Translations under genes and position numbers: made by a program
Notes under the pieces: generated by a model
Seen by the model: only the letters and a program-made list of their open reading frames with translations
What the model was told of the DNA's origin: nothing
Database searches by the model: none
NCBI GenBank assembly: GCA_902783745.1
Contig: CACZRY010000054.1
Span: 1-6,550 of the forward strand
Length of the DNA: 6,550 nucleotides
Source: an uncultured Erysipelotrichaceae bacterium
Lineage (GTDB): Bacteria > Bacillota_I > Bacilli_A > Acholeplasmatales > Anaeroplasmataceae
Direction: 5' to 3'
Shown here: positions 6,317-6,550 of the stretch, in pieces
How positions within the stretch are numbered: position 1 is the stretch's first letter
Layout: each line of letters opens with the position of its first letter

Positions 6317-6550
6317 TTTAGATAAAGAAATTGATAGACATAATACGAACTCACTTAAATGGGATTTTGCAGAAAAAAGAGGGAAAAATAAAGATATTCT
6401 GCCATTATGGGTTGCAGATATGGATTTTAATCTCCCAGATATTGTAATAGATAAACTTAAGAATGTATTAGATAATAAAATATTTGGATATTCAGAGCCT
6501 TTTGATGGCTATTATGATGCAATTATTGATTGGAATAAAAAACATTATAA
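6309..6550 (+). CDS. PatB/MalY-type PLP C-S beta-lyase, N-terminal part
   Basis: The last gene is cut by the right edge after 80 codons, where about 390 would be expected. Its N-terminus (MIDLDKEIDR), the segment LPLWVADMDF at about 32-41 and the later IFGYS at about 59-63 are the signature opening of the PatB/MalY subgroup of fold-type I aminotransferase-like enzymes. Those enzymes cleave the C-S bond of cystathionine or S-substituted cysteines to a thiol, pyruvate and ammonia. The PLP lysine lies beyond the window and cannot be checked. It overlaps the upstream lyase gene by eight bases in another frame and has its own ribosome binding site. In this operon it would release a thiol or homocysteine from a beta-thioether. 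The family call rests on 80 residues but they are characteristic. Confidence 0.87.
   Translation, partial: MIDLDKEIDRHNTNSLKWDFAEKRGKNKDILPLWVADMDFNLPDIVIDKLKNVLDNKIFGYSEPFDGYYDAIIDWNKKHY

Larger units (their letters stand above)
1..6550 (+). other. Putative single operon for organosulfur import and processing
   Basis: Eight genes share one strand with junctions of +14, +10, -4, +2, +2, +18 and -8 bases. Seven junctions carry a ribosome binding site and none carries a hairpin plus T-run terminator or a recognisable internal promoter. Both ends run off the window, so promoter, any riboswitch and the terminator are not visible. The shared theme is sulfur amino acid chemistry around a NitT/TauT-class importer. 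Confidence 0.85.

Overview
This AT-rich window reads on the + strand throughout and is almost solid coding sequence. It holds eight genes, the first and last cut by the window edges. TGA is used as a stop and TGG as tryptophan, so the code is standard bacterial. Strong GGAGG-type ribosome binding sites, very low GC and A/T-ending codons point to a low-GC anaerobe, most likely a Bacillota (Clostridia or Erysipelotrichia-like). Fusobacteria or another low-GC phylum cannot be excluded.

Layout: the C-terminal part of a NitT/TauT (SsuA-like) substrate-binding protein (1-469); a cysteine synthase of classical CysK type (484-1410); the SsuB/TauB-like ATPase (1421-2221); an SsuC-like permease with extra N-terminal membrane segments (2218-3210); a second, divergent CysK-family enzyme (3213-4148); a xi-class glutathione transferase / glutathionyl-hydroquinone reductase homologue (4151-5161); a cystathionine gamma-lyase/beta-lyase family PLP enzyme (5180-6316); and the N-terminal 80 residues of a PatB/MalY-type C-S beta-lyase (6309 to the edge). 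Gaps between genes run from an 8-base overlap to 18 bases. I see no terminator or internal promoter, so this is almost certainly one operon whose promoter lies upstream of the window. There is no gene-free stretch longer than 18 bases.

Together the genes suggest an import-and-processing pathway for an organosulfur compound. An ABC transporter brings in a small anionic, probably sulfur-containing, ligand. Four PLP enzymes can build or break C-S bonds at the beta or gamma carbon of cysteine-like amino acids, and a thioredoxin-fold thiol-transfer enzyme may release or reduce a thiol adduct. No sulfonate monooxygenase (SsuD/TauD type) is present in the window. The oddest parts are the second CysK paralogue, which has changed at three positions expected to line the substrate pocket, and the GST homologue, which keeps the catalytic CPWAHR motif but has lost the Glu-Ser pair that normally holds glutathione and has gained a vicinal Cys-Cys next to a conserved active-site tyrosine. 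The ligand and exact chemistry cannot be read from the sequence.
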